Positions 42,001-52,153 are shown, numbered from the stretch's first letter. The stretch: DNA of 64,000 nt from Nannochloris sp. 'desiccata' (GCA_019044685.2 JAGTXX020000011.1:1426001-1490000); one strand, 5' to 3'. The notes: generated by a model from the sequence alone, not told the origin. Numbers and translations are program-made.

Positions 42001-43703
42001 CCGCCTCTAGGCCCAAGAGGACTGGAGCCAAAGATAGATGAAGGAATAGGCCGACCATGTTTAGGTGTTCCACCACTCAACATACCACCCGCACTAGACA
42101 GCGTTCCTGTCTTTTTACTGCCGCTGCCGGATTGTCTCCCTTCTGCGGGGAAAAAATCGGATCTACCTTCCCAGCAGTACACATTTCCATCATCAGTAAC
42201 CACAGCGGTACGATATTTACCAGCAGATAACGACACGACACGTTTACCTGCAAGCTCTCCACCGACTTCTTGTACGATTAATGCAGGATCAGCTGACCGC
42301 CACGACAAGACAACTCCCGTCCCTGTTAGAGCAGTGGAATGAGCTGCCCCAGCGCAAATGGCTATTGCTTCAGGGCGTACAACATCTGCATGCCCACGAT
42401 GGAAACGTAATGCTTTCCCATCAGAAGCAGTGGCATCTCGTGACCCTGCAAGTTGAATTCGACGAGGAGAGACACCTCTGTGGCCCCATGTAAAAATATC
42501 GCCATCTGCTGTTAACGCTAAAGTATGCCTTTTTGCAGCAGCTGCTGCTACGACAACTCTACCCTTGAGTGCTTCAACCAATCGAGGTGCAGTACTAGAT
42601 CCCGAATCAAAGGTACCGTACCCTAGTTGGCCTAAACAATTGGATCCCCATGAATAAACTTCACCAGCTGCTGTGACGGCAACTGAATGCTTATTCGCAG
42701 CAGCGATAGCAATGACCCGAGAACGTAGAGCAGAGACACGGCGTGGTTCTGGTTGCGTATCTGCCGCATTTGAGAGACCTAATTGGCCATGTCTATTACT
42801 CCCCATGGCCCATACTTCACCCGCACTGGTACAGAGAATTGTGTGGTGCTTTGCCGCTGCGACTGCGACGACTTGCCGTTTCCCTAGAGCTGCAACAAGC
42901 CGTGGGGAGATGATAGCGCTCTCTCCACTGTGAAGATGCGCTCCAGGGTGGCCTAACCTGCCCCCACGACCAAATCCCCAAGTATATAGAAACCCGTCCT
43001 CGGTTACTGCAGCAGAATGGAATTTAGCTGCAGATAAAGAGATGACGCGTTTTCCATGGAGGGTATCTATACGTGCTGGAGCTACCTGAGGTTCTGTTGA
43101 ACCTGTGCCCAGCGCGTAGTTCGTTCCAGCGCCCCAGGAAAAGACATCGCCAGGGCCGGTTGGAGACAAATAACACCGTAGATCTTGAGAAAGTAGATCA
43201 AGAGGGGATCTTCCACGCCAGTCTGGTGCAGTGAGGGATGTATTAGCAGCCAATAGAGCAGCAGCAATGCGTAAATTGCCGAAATATAGAGCTCGGTGAA
43301 GAGCAGACCACCCCGACTCCTTGTCGGGCACGTCGGTGCATGCTCCAGCTTCGAGTAGTGCTTCTACAAGGGCGAGGTTGTTACGCCAAACAGCAATGTG
43401 AAGAGCGTTTGTTCCAGTAACACCCAAACTGCAAGATTGTATTGAAAATGAGGAGGTGAATTTTGAAAAATAAAAAATAAGCGGATTCAAAATGAGGGGT
43501 AAAATAACAATGAGCCCTGGCTTGACAAGGACGCTGTTATTATCAGAACCTCGGTTGGTGTAAGTAGGTTGGATGTAAGGTAAAATACGTGATACATACC
43601 GATTAATCTCTTGCACAAAGCGGTCAGTGGATAGCAACGCAAGGCAAGCTTCATTCCCTGCTCGGGCAGCTCCAGTGAGGAGTGCTGCTGTTTGGTCTTG
43701 CAT
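39006..43703 (-). CDS. Ankyrin-RCC1 repeat giant protein, IBTK-like
   Basis: Two exons, 43600-43703 and 39006-43428, give 1508 residues. The 171-bp intron is a multiple of three without stops, so it reads through as a false in-frame insert; removal yields EINR-LGVTGTNALHIA. Order: two ankyrin repeats (about 35-110); a seven-bladed-type RCC1 block (about 130-440, repeated FSWGAGTNYALG and YSWGSNCLGQLG motifs); a helical region resembling BACK (LCEEAVGQMLVDPRTALQILE, about 690-780); a long disordered Ser/Gly/Pro tract; SLREIQEDQERKK and IQTEERELQELAKLF; and a final RG-rich tail. This mirrors animal IBTK, but no BTB domain was recognised. Possible CUL3 adaptor or RNA-binding scaffold. Confidence 0.8.
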   Translation of the reverse strand: MQDQTAALLTGAARAGNEACLALLSTDRFVQEINRYVSRILPYIQPTYTNRGSDNNSVLVKPGLIVILPLILNPLIFYFSKFTSSFSIQSCSLGVTGTNALHIAVWRNNLALVEALLEAGACTDVPDKESGWSALHRALYFGNLRIAAALLAANTSLTAPDWRGRSPLDLLSQDLRCYLSPTGPGDVFSWGAGTNYALGTGSTEPQVAPARIDTLHGKRVISLSAAKFHSAAVTEDGFLYTWGFGRGGRLGHPGAHLHSGESAIISPRLVAALGKRQVVAVAAAKHHTILCTSAGEVWAMGSNRHGQLGLSNAADTQPEPRRVSALRSRVIAIAAANKHSVAVTAAGEVYSWGSNCLGQLGYGTFDSGSSTAPRLVEALKGRVVVAAAAAKRHTLALTADGDIFTWGHRGVSPRRIQLAGSRDATASDGKALRFHRGHADVVRPEAIAICAGAAHSTALTGTGVVLSWRSADPALIVQEVGGELAGKRVVSLSAGKYRTAVVTDDGNVYCWEGRSDFFPAEGRQSGSGSKKTGTLSSAGGMLSGGTPKHGRPIPSSIFGSSPLGPRGGISSDFVGSGGAHGAGSYGSGNRPKYGNGGSGSFLERVYTQKMQQQREGNTAAASSIAPGSVGGGTGLSVRPETPLSAARAASVGIDAFASIVPEKVVGLKRAGVVAVGEKHSLAVQRWSAVQLEELPVLPWLKPSIGNDIAAEWEDDGASDAQEEENSSGIPYTQSSPQKVDHLNTDDASVAGASTTTTLPSLQQLCEEAVGQMLVDPRTALQILEYADLAGAEVLKSYCLAVAVCNLDAVLVEARGAFEELPPHLLAELERVFKGQQKSNRIGGSGTADSIGGTVATFAVSSVRRALDIPENNSGEAIRAVDDASVLKMDGPRWHLQPGLRPTAARAALGDVDDESGVLNEDDAGLSGCGAFSPLPLRGESSFKDLNTAATEAAEHRLRRTLAKKMQQIENLEAKSALDPQQRAKVAQKPVVLSAVAALDAGTAPEEVQAMLQAAAAAIAEQATASSFAGASGSSPPHHSTTPTNTQKHYDSAKKDGFEGGSKSSASKNTRARRRQSEKSVLTSEISGRTALGSSISDTRVHDSNRHLSTSFSGAASPSASLQVAACTEEVTSKGAGRPPTPTHVVGFKTTSQIPPSSEKIVPRVARDHGAARSVEKPPRKGALSMFLRGELDNPNGGGAIQPKSPAGPAWGGNIPTPAASTSLKSILSEEQQRGGGTPPPIKPSSTIQERSSTLLSYTSKAGGSGNAGKMPLASFLTGGFPTSTSAVGGEKVSAWGSSFDGGGGSRIVGNSPPSSRDKSGRTAVTVNSSGKVLNSIRKPSLREIQEDQERKKAAALGQQLPLWGSGSSPPAASRPMTSSSSLTASLWASRVGEVNAGGGGAGGGGSNSPRVGGAAAAAAAAAGAAGGGAFYGSSPGASATILLGTSPSGRAFFASPAPQSKWYVPEDEEHERRRIKSLAAIQTEERELQELAKLFCDESEKVLEEIDNAAGGRNNSHGNGDRSSTPGRGGRGRGKRGGRGGGGGRGKSSKTRNSKPAPSAAAKVV

Positions 43704-44163
43704 TTTCAGGGTTTGTCTCGTTGATATTGTCACGAATGCACCATGGTGTTATCCAATTTCATTGAGCCTGTGCGAGTGTCCTGGTCAAAACATTGTTTTT
43801 TTTTAAATTATAGTTTAAAACTTGAATGCTGGAAACAGCCCTTTGCTGCGTTGTCCCTTGTTTCTAAAGATACAACTTTGTGATATCAATTATTTTATGC
43901 ACAATGCGCCATTTTAGCCTTCATAATGAAGCCTTGGACGAAGAAATTCCTTTCAAAGAATAGAAAGTTTCTAATCGTTCTCTTAGACTTTTTTGTGAAG
44001 ATGCTCTGACCTCACTTCTGCTCACAAAATAATTCGTATTACCTGTTGTTGCGTGAGAGAACAGCGCTCCAGGCGGAACCTCGCTGATAGTGCAAGGTCT
44101 CCACTAGTAATCTTTTACACGTTTAAATCTTTTTAGTCTTTAGGTTCCACAGTCTTGTCCCTA
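43704..44163. promoter_or_regulatory. Divergent intergenic region
   Basis: 460-bp gap between the divergent IBTK-like gene and syntaxin, presumably with both promoters. No element recognised. Confidence 0.4.
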
Positions 44164-45032
44164 ATGTCGCAACCTGTAAGTCGGATATACTTGAAATTTG
44201 AACTAAATATATAGCCTACTATCCTCCAAATATTAGTCAACTTCAGTGATCTGAAATGCAGGGGTTGCGAGAAATGGCCACGCTATCTCCTAACGCCTCT
44301 AACGGCGTGGACAAAGCAAACCAGGAGCTTCGAGCGATTCAATTCCGCGCTGTCACTGCGTTTAATAGACTTCGAGATGACGTTGCACGCTTGGGCACCT
44401 CGGTCGATACGCCGGAGTTACGTCGACGAATAGCAGGAAGTACTCACCGTTTTGGAGAACTTGCGCAGCAATTTAGAGACGCCGTAGCCCAGCATCCAGC
44501 TAAAAATTCCACTTCAACCCAGAAAATTATGCGAGATTTTCAAGGTTTATTAAAAAATTCAGAAAGACTTTTGGGCACTGCCCGAGAAAAAGAAGCTGCC
44601 AGCTTACCCCGCTCTTCAGATGGCGCCGCGGCAGCATTACAGCAGCAAGACAGCTCTCAAAATCAAGCAGATGTAGAACGCCAAGCGCTTTTGGAACAGC
44701 AGCAAAAACAGCAGCTTCTTCAAACAGAAGGTGAACTTCAGTTTAATGAAGCGTTAATTGATGAACGAGATCAAGCAATTACAGAAATTACGGGCCAGAT
44801 AGGTGAAGTCCATCAAATTTTCCAAGATTTGGCCGTATTGGTACACGACCAAGGCGAAATGATGGATGATATTGAGTCTAATATCACCAGAGCAGCGACG
44901 CAGACTCAAGATGCACATGTTCAAATTACAAGAGCAGAACGGAGTCAGAGAAAAGCAAGAAAGACCTGGTGTTTTTTGATGATGTTGACTGCTGGAGTGG
45001 TGGCTGTGTTGTTATTAATTATACTAGCGTAG
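44164..45032 (+). CDS. Syntaxin (Qa-SNARE, SYP2/PEP12-like)
   Basis: A 12-nt first exon (44164-44175, coding MSQP) joins 44262-45032 to give 260 residues. The Habc-like N-terminus is helical (NQELRAIQFRAVTAFNRLRDDV). The SNARE motif spans about residues 165-230, ending QDLAVLVHDQGEMMDDIESNI, with Gln at the zero layer (VHDQGE). A single C-terminal membrane anchor (WCFLMMLTAGVVAVLLLIILA) follows with no lumenal tail. A Gln/Ala-rich low-complexity insert precedes the SNARE motif. It mediates fusion at the late endosome or vacuole by family analogy. Confidence 0.88.
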
Positions 45033-45188
45033 CAACAGCAGTAATTTCCCTTCACAAGAGGGATAAGTAGTTAGATAAATGAAAAAGTGTTGTATATTTC
45101 ATTCTGATCTGTATTTGATATATTCTTTTGTTAAACCGATTTTGAAAAATAAATCAAATACTTTGGGTAAATCTAGTTATGAGCCCTT

Positions 45189-46328
45189 CTAATCTTCAAA
45201 CTCACTAAACTCCGCAGCTACTGCAGCTGCAAGAGACGAGCTCCCCTGTGCTCCTCCTCCTGTTGACGTTTTGTTGTTATACGGAGTAGGTCGAGAATTT
45301 CTTCGTTCTCTCTTTCCAGCATTTTCCTTCCTCTTTTGCTTTACTGGCGCCTCTACCGCTAAATCAAACAACCCAGATGGAGGATCTACTCGCATAAACC
45401 CTTCTTTCAGATCTACAATGGGAACCAATTCCTTTACAAATGGTAACATTACCTGCCGTTTACCACCACCACCGCCATTGTTGTTGTTGCCACTTTTCTT
45501 CGTCGCCTTTTTTTCTCTTTTCTCTTCTTCTTCCTCACTCTCGTCTTCGTTATCTGCTTTATTGACTCCAAAATTGCTGCTTAATTCTATTCTTAGTACA
45601 TCGTGTGTCCCTGTTCCATCAAATAAATCCACGACTTTCCCAACTTCCTCCCCTGTCGAGTCAATTAATACTCGCAAACCCACCAGCTCTTGCACATAGA
45701 ACTCATCATCGTCATCTAGAGGGTCCCTTGCTGCTGCCGGGATAAGTAATACATGTCCCCGTACTAATTGAGCTTCTTCTGGTGAATCGATACCTCCTAA
45801 TTTCACTATCCAAAGCTCTCTTCCTTTATAGATAGTGGTGCGACCCCATTCGAGGTCCATTGGCTCAGGTGGAGAGCGGGAAGATAATCTACCAAATTTT
45901 GGGGGTGGAGCTTGAAGCCAGCGAGGACCTGGCTCGCCTAAACGCTTTTCTGGGAAGTCAGTTAATGGTTGCATTTTAAATTCTCCACGGACGCCGTGTG
46001 GTGGACCGACGACACCTACTTCAACCCAATCGGAAGGGTCTGTGCTCGCAACATTTGTGTCTTCGTCGTCGGTGTCGTCGTCTTCATCTGAAGATGTGTC
46101 TTCTTCAAAGTCCTCCCCTACTTCTTCTTCTTCCTCGTTGTCACCATTTCCTAGTGCATGAGTTACATGATATGTATACCTCGTTGGGGGTTGGTGTACG
46201 TGTCGTGCCAATATGCGAGGAACGAAAGCTGCATGTCGAACATGGCATGTTAGAGTCTGCTGCCGACAGGTGCTGGACAGAGCATATTGCCTGGACAGGT
46301 AGCCAATCTTTACATATAAAGAAGTCAT
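45189..46328 (-). CDS. RIMM: Organellar RimM (16S rRNA processing, PRC-barrel) protein
   Basis: 379 residues, one exon. After a ~55-residue basic leader (likely organelle targeting) and an acidic Glu/Asp run, the RimM N-domain begins WVEVGVVGPPHGVRGEFKMQPLTDFPE. The PRC-barrel follows with FYVQELVGLRVLIDSTGEEVGKVVDLF and VMLPFVKELVPIVDLKEGFMRVDPPSGL. A long Glu/Lys-rich insert (about 260-295) splits the barrel. RimM assists maturation of the small-subunit 3' domain with uS19; plastid location is inferred. It is divergent from RRP7, another ribosome-biogenesis gene. Confidence 0.9.
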   Translation of the reverse strand: MTSLYVKIGYLSRQYALSSTCRQQTLTCHVRHAAFVPRILARHVHQPPTRYTYHVTHALGNGDNEEEEEVGEDFEEDTSSDEDDDTDDEDTNVASTDPSDWVEVGVVGPPHGVRGEFKMQPLTDFPEKRLGEPGPRWLQAPPPKFGRLSSRSPPEPMDLEWGRTTIYKGRELWIVKLGGIDSPEEAQLVRGHVLLIPAAARDPLDDDDEFYVQELVGLRVLIDSTGEEVGKVVDLFDGTGTHDVLRIELSSNFGVNKADNEDESEEEEEKREKKATKKSGNNNNGGGGGKRQVMLPFVKELVPIVDLKEGFMRVDPPSGLFDLAVEAPVKQKRKENAGKRERRNSRPTPYNNKTSTGGGAQGSSSLAAAVAAEFSEFED

Positions 46329-46554
46329 TTTTCAGAATGAATTGCGTAGAGTGGAGTCGGAGAGATCAGCAGCAGAAGAAGTCTAAGCTGTATGCATAAT
46401 AAACAAAATTGCATAATGCAGACATATTAATTTATTTGTTTAATCTAATTAAAATAACGTCTTAAATCCATAATGGCAGCAAGCTTCTTAATTAAACATC
46501 ATTTTATAAGGATGCAATAAATCTCAATCAACACATGCTTGAAATTCCTTGAAA

Positions 46555-47316
46555 ATGAGCGAGCCCAGCACAAGTTACTTAGCTTTACCCATTTCACTTC
46601 ACTCCAAGTCCAAGTTGGTGCGCCATCTGTACCTTAAACCCCAATCTGGTCTGGGTAATTTACCACAAGGCCGTGCCGTCTTTGTAGCCGGTCTTCCAGC
46701 AGAGCTCCACGAAGGCACCCTGCTAGAACTCTTTTCCAAATTTGGAGAAGTAGAAAGAGCAGCCGTCCATGGATCAAGACTCTCAGCTGTTGTTTTATAT
46801 TCCTCCAAGCAAGGAAGAGATGCCGCACTCAAAGCGGCGACAAAAGGAAAAACTATTCGCCTTGATGTAGCATCGTCACTAGGTCCTAGCATTGGCGGTA
46901 ATAATAGTGTACAGGGTTTAAAATCGTGGGTGAATGCACATAAAGCACAGAAACCAGGCAATGCAGAATTACAAAGGCAGCTAGATGAATGGATGGAGGA
47001 CTACGAAGCTGAGGAAGAAAGAAGGAAAGCATCAGCAATGGCAGCAATGGAGGAAGACGGCTGGACAGTAGTACAACGACATAAAGGCCGTAAAAAGAAC
47101 ACAAGCGAAAGTGGAGTGACGGTAGGCGCTGTGGCTGCTGCGGCAGCAGCAGCGCGGGCTGCAAAGAAACGCCCTGTAGAGCATGCTGATTTTTATAGGT
47201 TCCAACAGAGAGAGAAACGACGAAACGATCTACTCGAGCTAAGGGAACGGTTTGAGGAAGACAAGAGACGGTTGGCAGAGTTGAAAGCGGTGAGAAAGTT
47301 TAAAGCTGTGGGCTGA
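46555..47316 (+). CDS. RRP7: Ribosomal RNA-processing protein RRP7
   Basis: 253 residues from the ATG at 46555. It has the RRM-like fold (AVFVAGLPAELHEGTLLELFSKFGEV, then AVVLYSSKQGRDAAL). A helical linker follows (WMEDYEAEEERRK, DGWTVVQRHKGRKK). The diagnostic RRP7 C-terminus is DFYRFQQREKRRNDLLELRERFEEDKRRLAELK. It belongs to the UTP-C/CURI-linked small-subunit processome in the nucleolus. A short poly-Ala run interrupts the linker. Confidence 0.92.
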   Translation: MSEPSTSYLALPISLHSKSKLVRHLYLKPQSGLGNLPQGRAVFVAGLPAELHEGTLLELFSKFGEVERAAVHGSRLSAVVLYSSKQGRDAALKAATKGKTIRLDVASSLGPSIGGNNSVQGLKSWVNAHKAQKPGNAELQRQLDEWMEDYEAEEERRKASAMAAMEEDGWTVVQRHKGRKKNTSESGVTVGAVAAAAAAARAAKKRPVEHADFYRFQQREKRRNDLLELRERFEEDKRRLAELKAVRKFKAVG

Positions 47317-47835
47317 AAACGGTTTACTTTGTGAAGAAGAAATTGTTTTGTCGGTTTCCTTTTTTTTTTTCCTGGGAAAAGTGTTAAAAATTCAACTCGA
47401 AAGTCATAGAATCTTAGTGGCCCATGTGGCCTGAAGTTTCATATGATTTGCTGCTGGGCGCTGACGATCCAGGACTTCTCACATATAGTAGTAGACTGAT
47501 AGCAGTTCAGGTCATCAGTTTTTCAAGAGATGCAAGTTGCCTGATTGATTCGACTCGAGGCAACATCCTCGGAGGATCTTGAATTTCGATAGAGAAGGGG
47601 GCCAAGAAGTTAAAGCCCGCGGCATCAATTTTTTTTTACTGACTTATTGACCTCAATAGAACTGACTTATTGACCTCAATTTGTATTGTGGATCTTGGCG
47701 CCTCCCTTTTTAAGTTCACGGCCTAAAGTGTCAAATACATTGATAATTTGACAAAATAATAACAATTGGAATAAATAAGCCATCTTGGAGCAGGAAAAAA
47801 GTATTTCAATCTCTCGAAAAATCACCGCAAATCGT
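47317..47835. other. Intergenic region with small direct repeat
   Basis: Gap of ~520 bp between two plus-strand genes. It contains a 20-bp perfect direct repeat, actgacttattgacctcaat, at 47638-47657 and 47661-47680. A small upstream exon for the next gene cannot be ruled out. Confidence 0.45.
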
Positions 47836-49116
47836 ATGGCGCCCTATCCTCAGCAGGGAAGAGCCTCAGGCGCAGCAACGCCGCAAAATGATTTGAATAA
47901 TTCTGGGGCTCAATGGGCCTTTGACCTCCCCCTAGAGACCGTCGCAAACTACGTAATTGATATTGATAACGTCACGGGAGATTTAGCAGAACCTCCAATA
48001 CACGCCTCTGCTGTAAATACGGTTCACCCTAATGATTTTGCCTCCCAAGGGCGGAGACCTTCTGGAGCAACACTTGGTAGTAATTGCAATAGTCGCCGCA
48101 AGTTCAATGATGAAGAGGTTCGTCAACGGCGAACAGAGCGCCAAAGACACTATCGTGAGCGCCAGCGTCAAGGAGAAGCCGACATGAAGAAAAATATCAA
48201 TGTCACCGCTGCCGAGATCAAAGCAGAATTACTACAGCAAGACGCTCTCCTCGCCGAACGCACCGCATTAACAAAAGCATCAGAATATTGTGCGTCTACT
48301 CTTAGTGCTGCTCAGTCTCTCGTTTCTAACACTATTGACAGAGTACGATCAGAATGCAATCATGCCATTGAGGGGTTGGCGTGGCTCAGCCTTCAAGTGC
48401 ATTCGCCTAGTGATGCACAACTCCACGCGTTCCTGGCCAGGAGAGACTTGAATGAGCTAGATGATATGTCTGAAAAGGTCACAAAGAGGTGTATTGACCT
48501 CTTAAATCGATGGAATGATGAACCAGAATCGAGAGAACATGTTGAGGCCCAAATAGAAAAGATTCAAAATATAAGGCTTCGTTGTCTTACGTATCTTGCT
48601 GCGACACGCCCTGAAATTGTCGTAGAGCTGAATAGTCGAAGATTGATCCCCGTTTTACCTGACGGAGCGCCAAACCCTAAATTAGTGGAAGCGGTAGCTG
48701 CACTGGAGCTCACGCCAGAGCAATTAGAGTCTCTTGAGCGAGAGTGGGTGTTGTACCTACAGAAAACTGAATCAGTACGTCAGGAAGCTCGATCCTCTCT
48801 CAGTTTCCTTGCCTCCTCTGGAGCGGACGAAAGCGCGGCAGCATTCTGTTCAATCGGGGCTGCTGGATTGTTTTTAGACAGACTACAAGCTGTCAAGGAA
48901 CTAGAAACACATCCAGCCATTGAATCCAGTGCGATTGCTAAATTAAGTACAGCGTTCGCGGTGAACTTAACTAGCCAGCAGAAGACAACCTTGATGAAGC
49001 TCTGCATGCCTTTCTACCCGGACGCTATACAAATATGCAGAATTGTCTTTGGAGATACACAAGGGAATGATGCTGACGCTGCCAGCATACAAAGCCTTCC
49101 AGCATCAGAATCGTAA
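47836..49116 (+). CDS. Basic-region (bZIP-like) protein of unknown family
   Basis: 426 residues from the first ATG (47836); the frame stays open upstream from a TTG at 47785, so an extra 5' exon is possible. Residues ~87-115 form a basic region (RRKFNDEEVRQRRTERQRHY, then RERQRQ) followed by a long helical segment, suggestive of DNA binding. A regular leucine heptad is not obvious. Residues ~130-400 are helix-rich with repeated 'RRxIPVL' and 'ELTPEQLESLEREWVLYLQ' blocks, like multi-helix domains attached to bZIP-type factors in algae. This class assignment is inference. Confidence 0.65.
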   Translation: MAPYPQQGRASGAATPQNDLNNSGAQWAFDLPLETVANYVIDIDNVTGDLAEPPIHASAVNTVHPNDFASQGRRPSGATLGSNCNSRRKFNDEEVRQRRTERQRHYRERQRQGEADMKKNINVTAAEIKAELLQQDALLAERTALTKASEYCASTLSAAQSLVSNTIDRVRSECNHAIEGLAWLSLQVHSPSDAQLHAFLARRDLNELDDMSEKVTKRCIDLLNRWNDEPESREHVEAQIEKIQNIRLRCLTYLAATRPEIVVELNSRRLIPVLPDGAPNPKLVEAVAALELTPEQLESLEREWVLYLQKTESVRQEARSSLSFLASSGADESAAAFCSIGAAGLFLDRLQAVKELETHPAIESSAIAKLSTAFAVNLTSQQKTTLMKLCMPFYPDAIQICRIVFGDTQGNDADAASIQSLPASES

Positions 49117-49496
49117 ACATATAGACTTACAATTTAAATCCCTTTTGTCCGATCATAATTTTGACACCAAAATAGTACAAATTCAACTACTTTAGTATCC
49201 ATTTCATTTATATACTCTGTTTTCTTTTGCTTTTACCTTCCTGCTTCTTTCTATAACTCAATTTCGATTTCACTATTGACTTTTGAAGGTACATGCCAAT
49301 AACTTAATTGCCAACGCGCTTGTAACGCTGCCCAAAGTTGTATCAACACAATCCCTCCGAGGCCTCTGGCCTCCAGAGGAGACGGAGTCTGGGATTGATT
49401 TAAAGCCTTCAAATATACTCCTCTGCATATGTTTCCTTTCATTTTTATAATATCGACATACATAATGGCTTTTTGTACGACTTATAAGCTGGCCTA
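49117..49496. other. Intergenic region
   Basis: About 380 bp of AT-rich sequence between two plus-strand genes; no element recognised. Confidence 0.35.
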
Positions 49497-51109
49497 ATGG
49501 CTTTAAGAAGCGTACATGGCAGGTGCATCGTATCCATCCATGCGATCAAGAACCTGAGCCGAATTAAATTTGCTGGAAGGAATCGGGGGAGGTGCCTTTC
49601 AAACATTATTTCAGTAACCAATAGTGCAGTTATAGATGTCGACCCCCAGAGCGTGCTATTTATCAGCCCTGTGTGGCCCGAACGAAGCTCTAGTGCAGCC
49701 GGTGTCAGGAGCTGTGACTTGATTTCTTCTTTTCAGGAGCGTAATTACGCAGTCAATTACGCAAGTCCCTCAACACCTAACGAACACACGTCCCTGATTC
49801 AAGATTCGGGGGTCACAGCCTTTGTATGCCCCCCAAATAACGCGACAGCTGTCACTGCGATTTTGCAGTCGACGAGACCTTCTATTGTCCTCTTTGATCG
49901 CTTTTACGCTGAAGAAATGTTCTCATTTCGAGTTAAAGACATATTACCTGATGCATTACGTGTTTTAGATATGCAAGATGTCCACTTCCTAAGAGAAGGT
50001 AGGCAAATTTTAGCCAAACAATTTGATGGTGGGACCCCGACTCGGACCACTCCTACCATCGAAGACATTTTGAAACATAGACCAGATGCCACATTTCCCT
50101 CTTTACTTCGTGAACTTGCTTCTATTTATCGATCAGATCTCACGCTAGTATGCTCCCCGGTAGAATTAACCATGCTACGAGAAGATTACAACATTCCATC
50201 TGAGTTGTTAGTCTTGGCGCCTTTTTTTGCACCACCTTCCCCCCATGCAGCAACACCTGTACCCTGGTCGGATCGTCATCATTTCTTAATGATTGGAAAT
50301 TTTAGACATCCACCGAATTTCGATTCTGTTCGGTGGACGTGTAAAGAAATTTGGCCTTTAATTAGAAAGAAATTGGGCATGTCGGCAGAGCTTCACTTAT
50401 ATGGCTCATATGCACCCCAAGCTGCAGCAGAGCTGAATAATCCAGTAAGTGCTATACTACTTTCCGTACTATAAACGCATAATTGATCTTCGAGAAGTCG
50501 TTCATGAATTAATTATTTTCTCATTTCTCGGTATTTAGCTTTTCCCATTTTTCTCCTTTGCAGAAAGGAGGCATTTATTATAAAGGATTTGCCCCTTCCC
50601 TAGATATAATGCTTCAATACCGACTTTGTCTGGCTCCTTTACGGTACGGAGCAGGTTTAAAGGGCAAAATCGTAGACTCATGGTGGCATGGACTGCCTGT
50701 GTGTACAACGGTCATTGGCTCTGAGGGAATGACGTCGGCTGATGCCAGGCACAGTACTAGCGATAGCAGTAATAACCCTAATAACCCTAATAGTGTAAAT
50801 AAACAGTGGGGTGGTTTAGATGGTGGAACAACTGCTGAAGAAATAGCCAATGGAGCTGTTTTACTGTATACCGAGAGTCAACTATGGAAAGAAAGTCAAT
50901 CACGTGGGTTTGTCTTACTTGCTGAATTATACAACGCAGAACATCATTTCGATGCAATTCATCACGCTATAGAGAACGCAAAAGAAGAATTGAAATCTAG
51001 AAGGTCGCGGGGGTATGTTGGAGAGATGCTTTGGTCGCAGCAAATGAGGGCGACTGAATATTTCTCCCGTTGGATTGAATTGAAAGAAAGAAGGAGTGGG
51101 AAACCGTAG
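49497..51109 (+). CDS. Group-1 (GT4-like) glycosyltransferase
   Basis: Two exons, 49497-50444 and 50564-51109, give 497 residues, joining NNP-KGGIYYKGF. The N-domain starts VLFISPVWPERSSSAAGVRSCDLI. The C-domain has FLMIGNFRHPPNFDSVRWTCKEIWP (sugar-nucleotide Rossmann fold) and the PLRYGAGLKGKIVDSWWHGLPV motif of group-1 transferases with its Lys/Glu region. A Ser/Asn-rich insert (NNPNNPNS) follows. The N-terminus is basic and not a clear signal peptide. Acceptor unknown; it begins a run of glycan-related genes. Confidence 0.82.
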
Positions 51110-51297
51110 GAGTAGAGTCTTTTTTACACAACATTGATATCAGAACTAGGATATTTAATATTTGAAAATTGGTGTACATTTAGATTGAAATTGAAGTATT
51201 TTTTATCTTCTCAAACCAGCGTCAAAATAAAACAAAAAGCAGAGGGGAAATAAAAATAATTAAGCCATCACACCCCTCACAGCCACAGCGACAGTGT

Positions 51298-52153
51298 TTA
51301 CTGTCTATACACTGGCTGAGAAGATCTGAATGCATCCTTCTCGGCTTCATTCACTTGAGGTCCTTCAGGATTAGAAGGCACACTTTCTTTAAATGCTCTT
51401 TTACTTCCGCATCCCAAACTTTTTCTGGTATCATTACCAGTGACGGGATTCACACCGCTTGCCCGCTTACACATGGCCATTTGCTGTGATTTATCTACCA
51501 AACTGCTGGTAAAATCTGCACCAGTGATATCTGCACCGGTGAAATCACTTCGTGTGAAGACTACACGCTGCCACACACTGTTTTTCATATTGGCATCCAC
51601 AAAGACAGCACGATCAGCCAGAGCGTCGGAAGCATCGGCATTTTCAAGGTTGGCACGAGCTAAAACGGATTTAATGAAATAAACTGCGTTGAGTTTGCTG
51701 TCTTTGAAGTTGCAGTCTCTGCAATCTGCTGCTGTGAAGTTGCTACGACGCAAATCTTGGCCACTGGAAGAAAAAAGGACAAGAGAGATGCACATTTTGA
51801 AAATTAAGGAAACCCGAGATGACGAGGGGAGCTTGATTTCTGCTCTATTGTTTTTCCTTTCTCTCTTACCTAAAGTCCTTGCCCTTGAGATCTGCTTCTC
51901 CAAACTGTAATGCTGTGCCACGACCGAATTCTCCACCCATTTCTTGTTCCCTAGCGCTCAGTGCAAAGGCAGGTTGTGTGGAGAAGAGCGCCACCGACAG
52001 GATAGCTGCAGCGCCCACATCACGGACCACACGCCAAGGCTCACGCTTCTCGACATTTGCTTTGCAGACAACTAAAGCTCTAGGGTTGTGGCGGGTAGAG
52101 GACGAGGCGATGGGGCGAAGAGCCTTGGTGGGTGCCAAGTGCTGAGCAATCAT
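51298..52153 (-). CDS. Thylakoid lumenal pentapeptide-repeat protein
   Basis: Two exons, 51870-52153 and 51298-51763, give 249 residues; the join reads KGKDFSGQDLRRSNF. The leader is bipartite: a Ser/Thr/Arg-rich chloroplast part, then REPWRVVRDVGAAAILSVALFSTQPAFA with a lumenal AxA cleavage site. The core has pentapeptide repeats with A(D/N)LxN-like steps (ADLKGKDF, LARANLENADA, DFTGADITGADF). It resembles the plant TL15/TL17 lumenal proteins. A C-terminal Cys pair region (MCKRASGVNP, LGCGSKRA) is also seen in this group. Function unknown. Confidence 0.85.

Noticed and set aside
43429..43599. 57-residue insert in the ankyrin region (hydrophobic, KPGLIVILPLILNPLIFYF)
   Set aside because: Flanked by a gtatgt donor and tgcag acceptor; removal restores a normal ankyrin repeat, so it is an intron.
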